Shown here: piece by piece, positions 34,186 through 34,850 of the stretch
Layout: the number at the start of each line of letters is the position of its first letter
Numbering within the stretch: position 1 is the first letter of the stretch
Assembly (NCBI RefSeq): GCF_937129435.1
Contig: NZ_CAKZNF010000053.1
Location: forward strand, 1 to 34,850
Source of the DNA: an uncultured Parasphingopyxis sp.
GTDB taxonomy: Bacteria; Pseudomonadota; Alphaproteobacteria; Sphingomonadales; Sphingomonadaceae
Reading direction: 5' to 3'
DNA length: 34,850 nt
Program-made: the position numbers and the translations under genes
Notes under the pieces: model-generated
Databases searched by the model: none
What the model saw: the letters and a program-made list of their open reading frames with translations, nothing else
What the model was told of the DNA's origin: nothing

Positions 34186-34850
34186 ATGTCCCGCCGCCGC
34201 CAGATCTACGAAGGCAAGGCCAAGATCCTGTACGAGGGCCCCGAGCCCGGCACGATCATCCAGTATTTCAAGGATGACGCGACCGCGTTCAACGCGCAGA
34301 AAAAGGGCACGATCAACGGCAAGGGCGTGCTCAACAACCGGATTTCGGAGCATATCTTCACGCGCCTCAACCATATCGGCGTGCCCAATCACTTCATACG
34401 CCGTCTCAACATGCGCGAACAACTCGTTCGGCAGGTTGAGATCGTTCCGATCGAAGTCATCGTCCGCAACGTCGCTGCCGGATCGCTCTCCAAGCGGCTC
34501 GGGATCGAGGAGGGAGAGCCCCTGCCCCGCACGCTGATCGAATATTGCTACAAGGACGATGCGCTCGGCGATCCGCTTGTCGCCGAAGAGCATATCGCCT
34601 GCTTCGACTGGGCGAGCCAGGACGAGATGAACCAGATCGCCGATATGTCGATCCGCGTGAACGATTTCATGAGCGGACTGTTTTCGGCGATCAACATCCG
34701 CCTGGTCGATTTCAAGCTCGAATTCGGGCGGCTGTGGGACGGCGATTATTCGCGCCTCATCCTCGCCGACGAGATCAGCCCCGATGGCTGCCGGCTGTGG
34801 GACATGGAATCGAACGAGAAGCTCGACAAGGACCGGTTCCGCCGCGATCT
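34186..34850 (+). CDS. purC: Phosphoribosylaminoimidazole-succinocarboxamide synthase (5' part)
   Basis: The first 221 residues of SAICAR synthetase; the 3' end runs off the window. The enzyme joins CAIR and aspartate using ATP in de novo purine synthesis. The N-terminus [18 protein letters not shown] is the family ATP-binding start. [29 protein letters not shown] and the late LVDFKLEFG and [15 protein letters not shown] blocks complete the signature; only about 30-40 residues should be missing. The ATG is preceded by GGGGAG about 7 nt away and by a good promoter. Confidence 0.96.
   Translation, partial: MSRRRQIYEGKAKILYEGPEPGTIIQYFKDDATAFNAQKKGTINGKGVLNNRISEHIFTRLNHIGVPNHFIRRLNMREQLVRQVEIVPIEVIVRNVAAGSLSKRLGIEEGEPLPRTLIEYCYKDDALGDPLVAEEHIACFDWASQDEMNQIADMSIRVNDFMSGLFSAINIRLVDFKLEFGRLWDGDYSRLILADEISPDGCRLWDMESNEKLDKDRFRRD

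Overview
This 34.85 kb window is GC-rich chromosomal DNA, most likely from an alphaproteobacterium of the order Sphingomonadales. The family content (DUF1285, DUF6768, a cysteine-type intracellular PHB depolymerase, TonB-ExbB-ExbD-ExbD) and the intergenic palindromes fit that order. The genus cannot be fixed by eye. Coding density is high. No stretch over 300 bases lacks a gene; the longest gaps, about 190 bp each, lie before queA, before tonB and after the ABC exporter. I see no rRNA, tRNA, insertion sequence, prophage or CRISPR array.

Layout. (1) 1-6200: a D-2-hydroxyacid/D-2-hydroxyglutarate-type FAD oxidase (-), a small exported protein of unknown function, a DEAD-box RNA helicase, a glutaminyl-peptide cyclotransferase and a Baeyer-Villiger-type flavin monooxygenase (all +). 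(2) 6186-12578: a minus-strand run, in transcription order xseB, ispA, coaD, a lipoprotein cyclophilin, queA, an outer-membrane barrel protein, tgt and a crotonase. queA and tgt are the two queuosine enzymes. The barrel gene between them has its own terminator-like hairpin. (3) 12686-19852: a semialdehyde-type dehydrogenase, a putative lipoprotein alpha/beta hydrolase, a small membrane protein, kynureninase, an intracellular PHB depolymerase and an ABC exporter. (4) 20043-22597: tonB-exbB-exbD-exbD, a complete energy-transduction system for outer-membrane receptors. (5) 22789-28908: an exported protein of unknown function, a FolM-like SDR overlapping folB, a GNAT acetyltransferase, the overlapping trio DUF1285-Nudix-cca, and an ECF sigma factor followed by a DUF6768 membrane protein. 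(6) 28909-34850: a YefM-YoeB toxin-antitoxin pair, parC, a membrane protein, an anchored metallo-beta-lactamase-fold hydrolase, an NTF2-like protein and the 5' part of purC.

How the genes work together. Most are housekeeping: pterin/folate, CoA, isoprenoid, queuosine, tRNA CCA ends, topoisomerase IV and purines. Tight overlaps (ATGA or TAATG) suggest translational coupling in ispA-coaD, folB-SDR and DUF1285-Nudix-cca.

The less ordinary signals are small. There are four palindromic repeat elements, one of which lies in frame inside cca. A yefM operator has two TGTACA hexamers 12 bp apart. A 14-bp palindrome sits just before kynU, and a TGC-rich box like those bound by PhaR lies upstream of the PHB depolymerase. 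Several genes lack a Shine-Dalgarno sequence but have a possible -10 element 5 to 6 nt before the start codon. I did not find a large undescribed multi-gene system. The sigma factor-DUF6768 pair is the nearest candidate.
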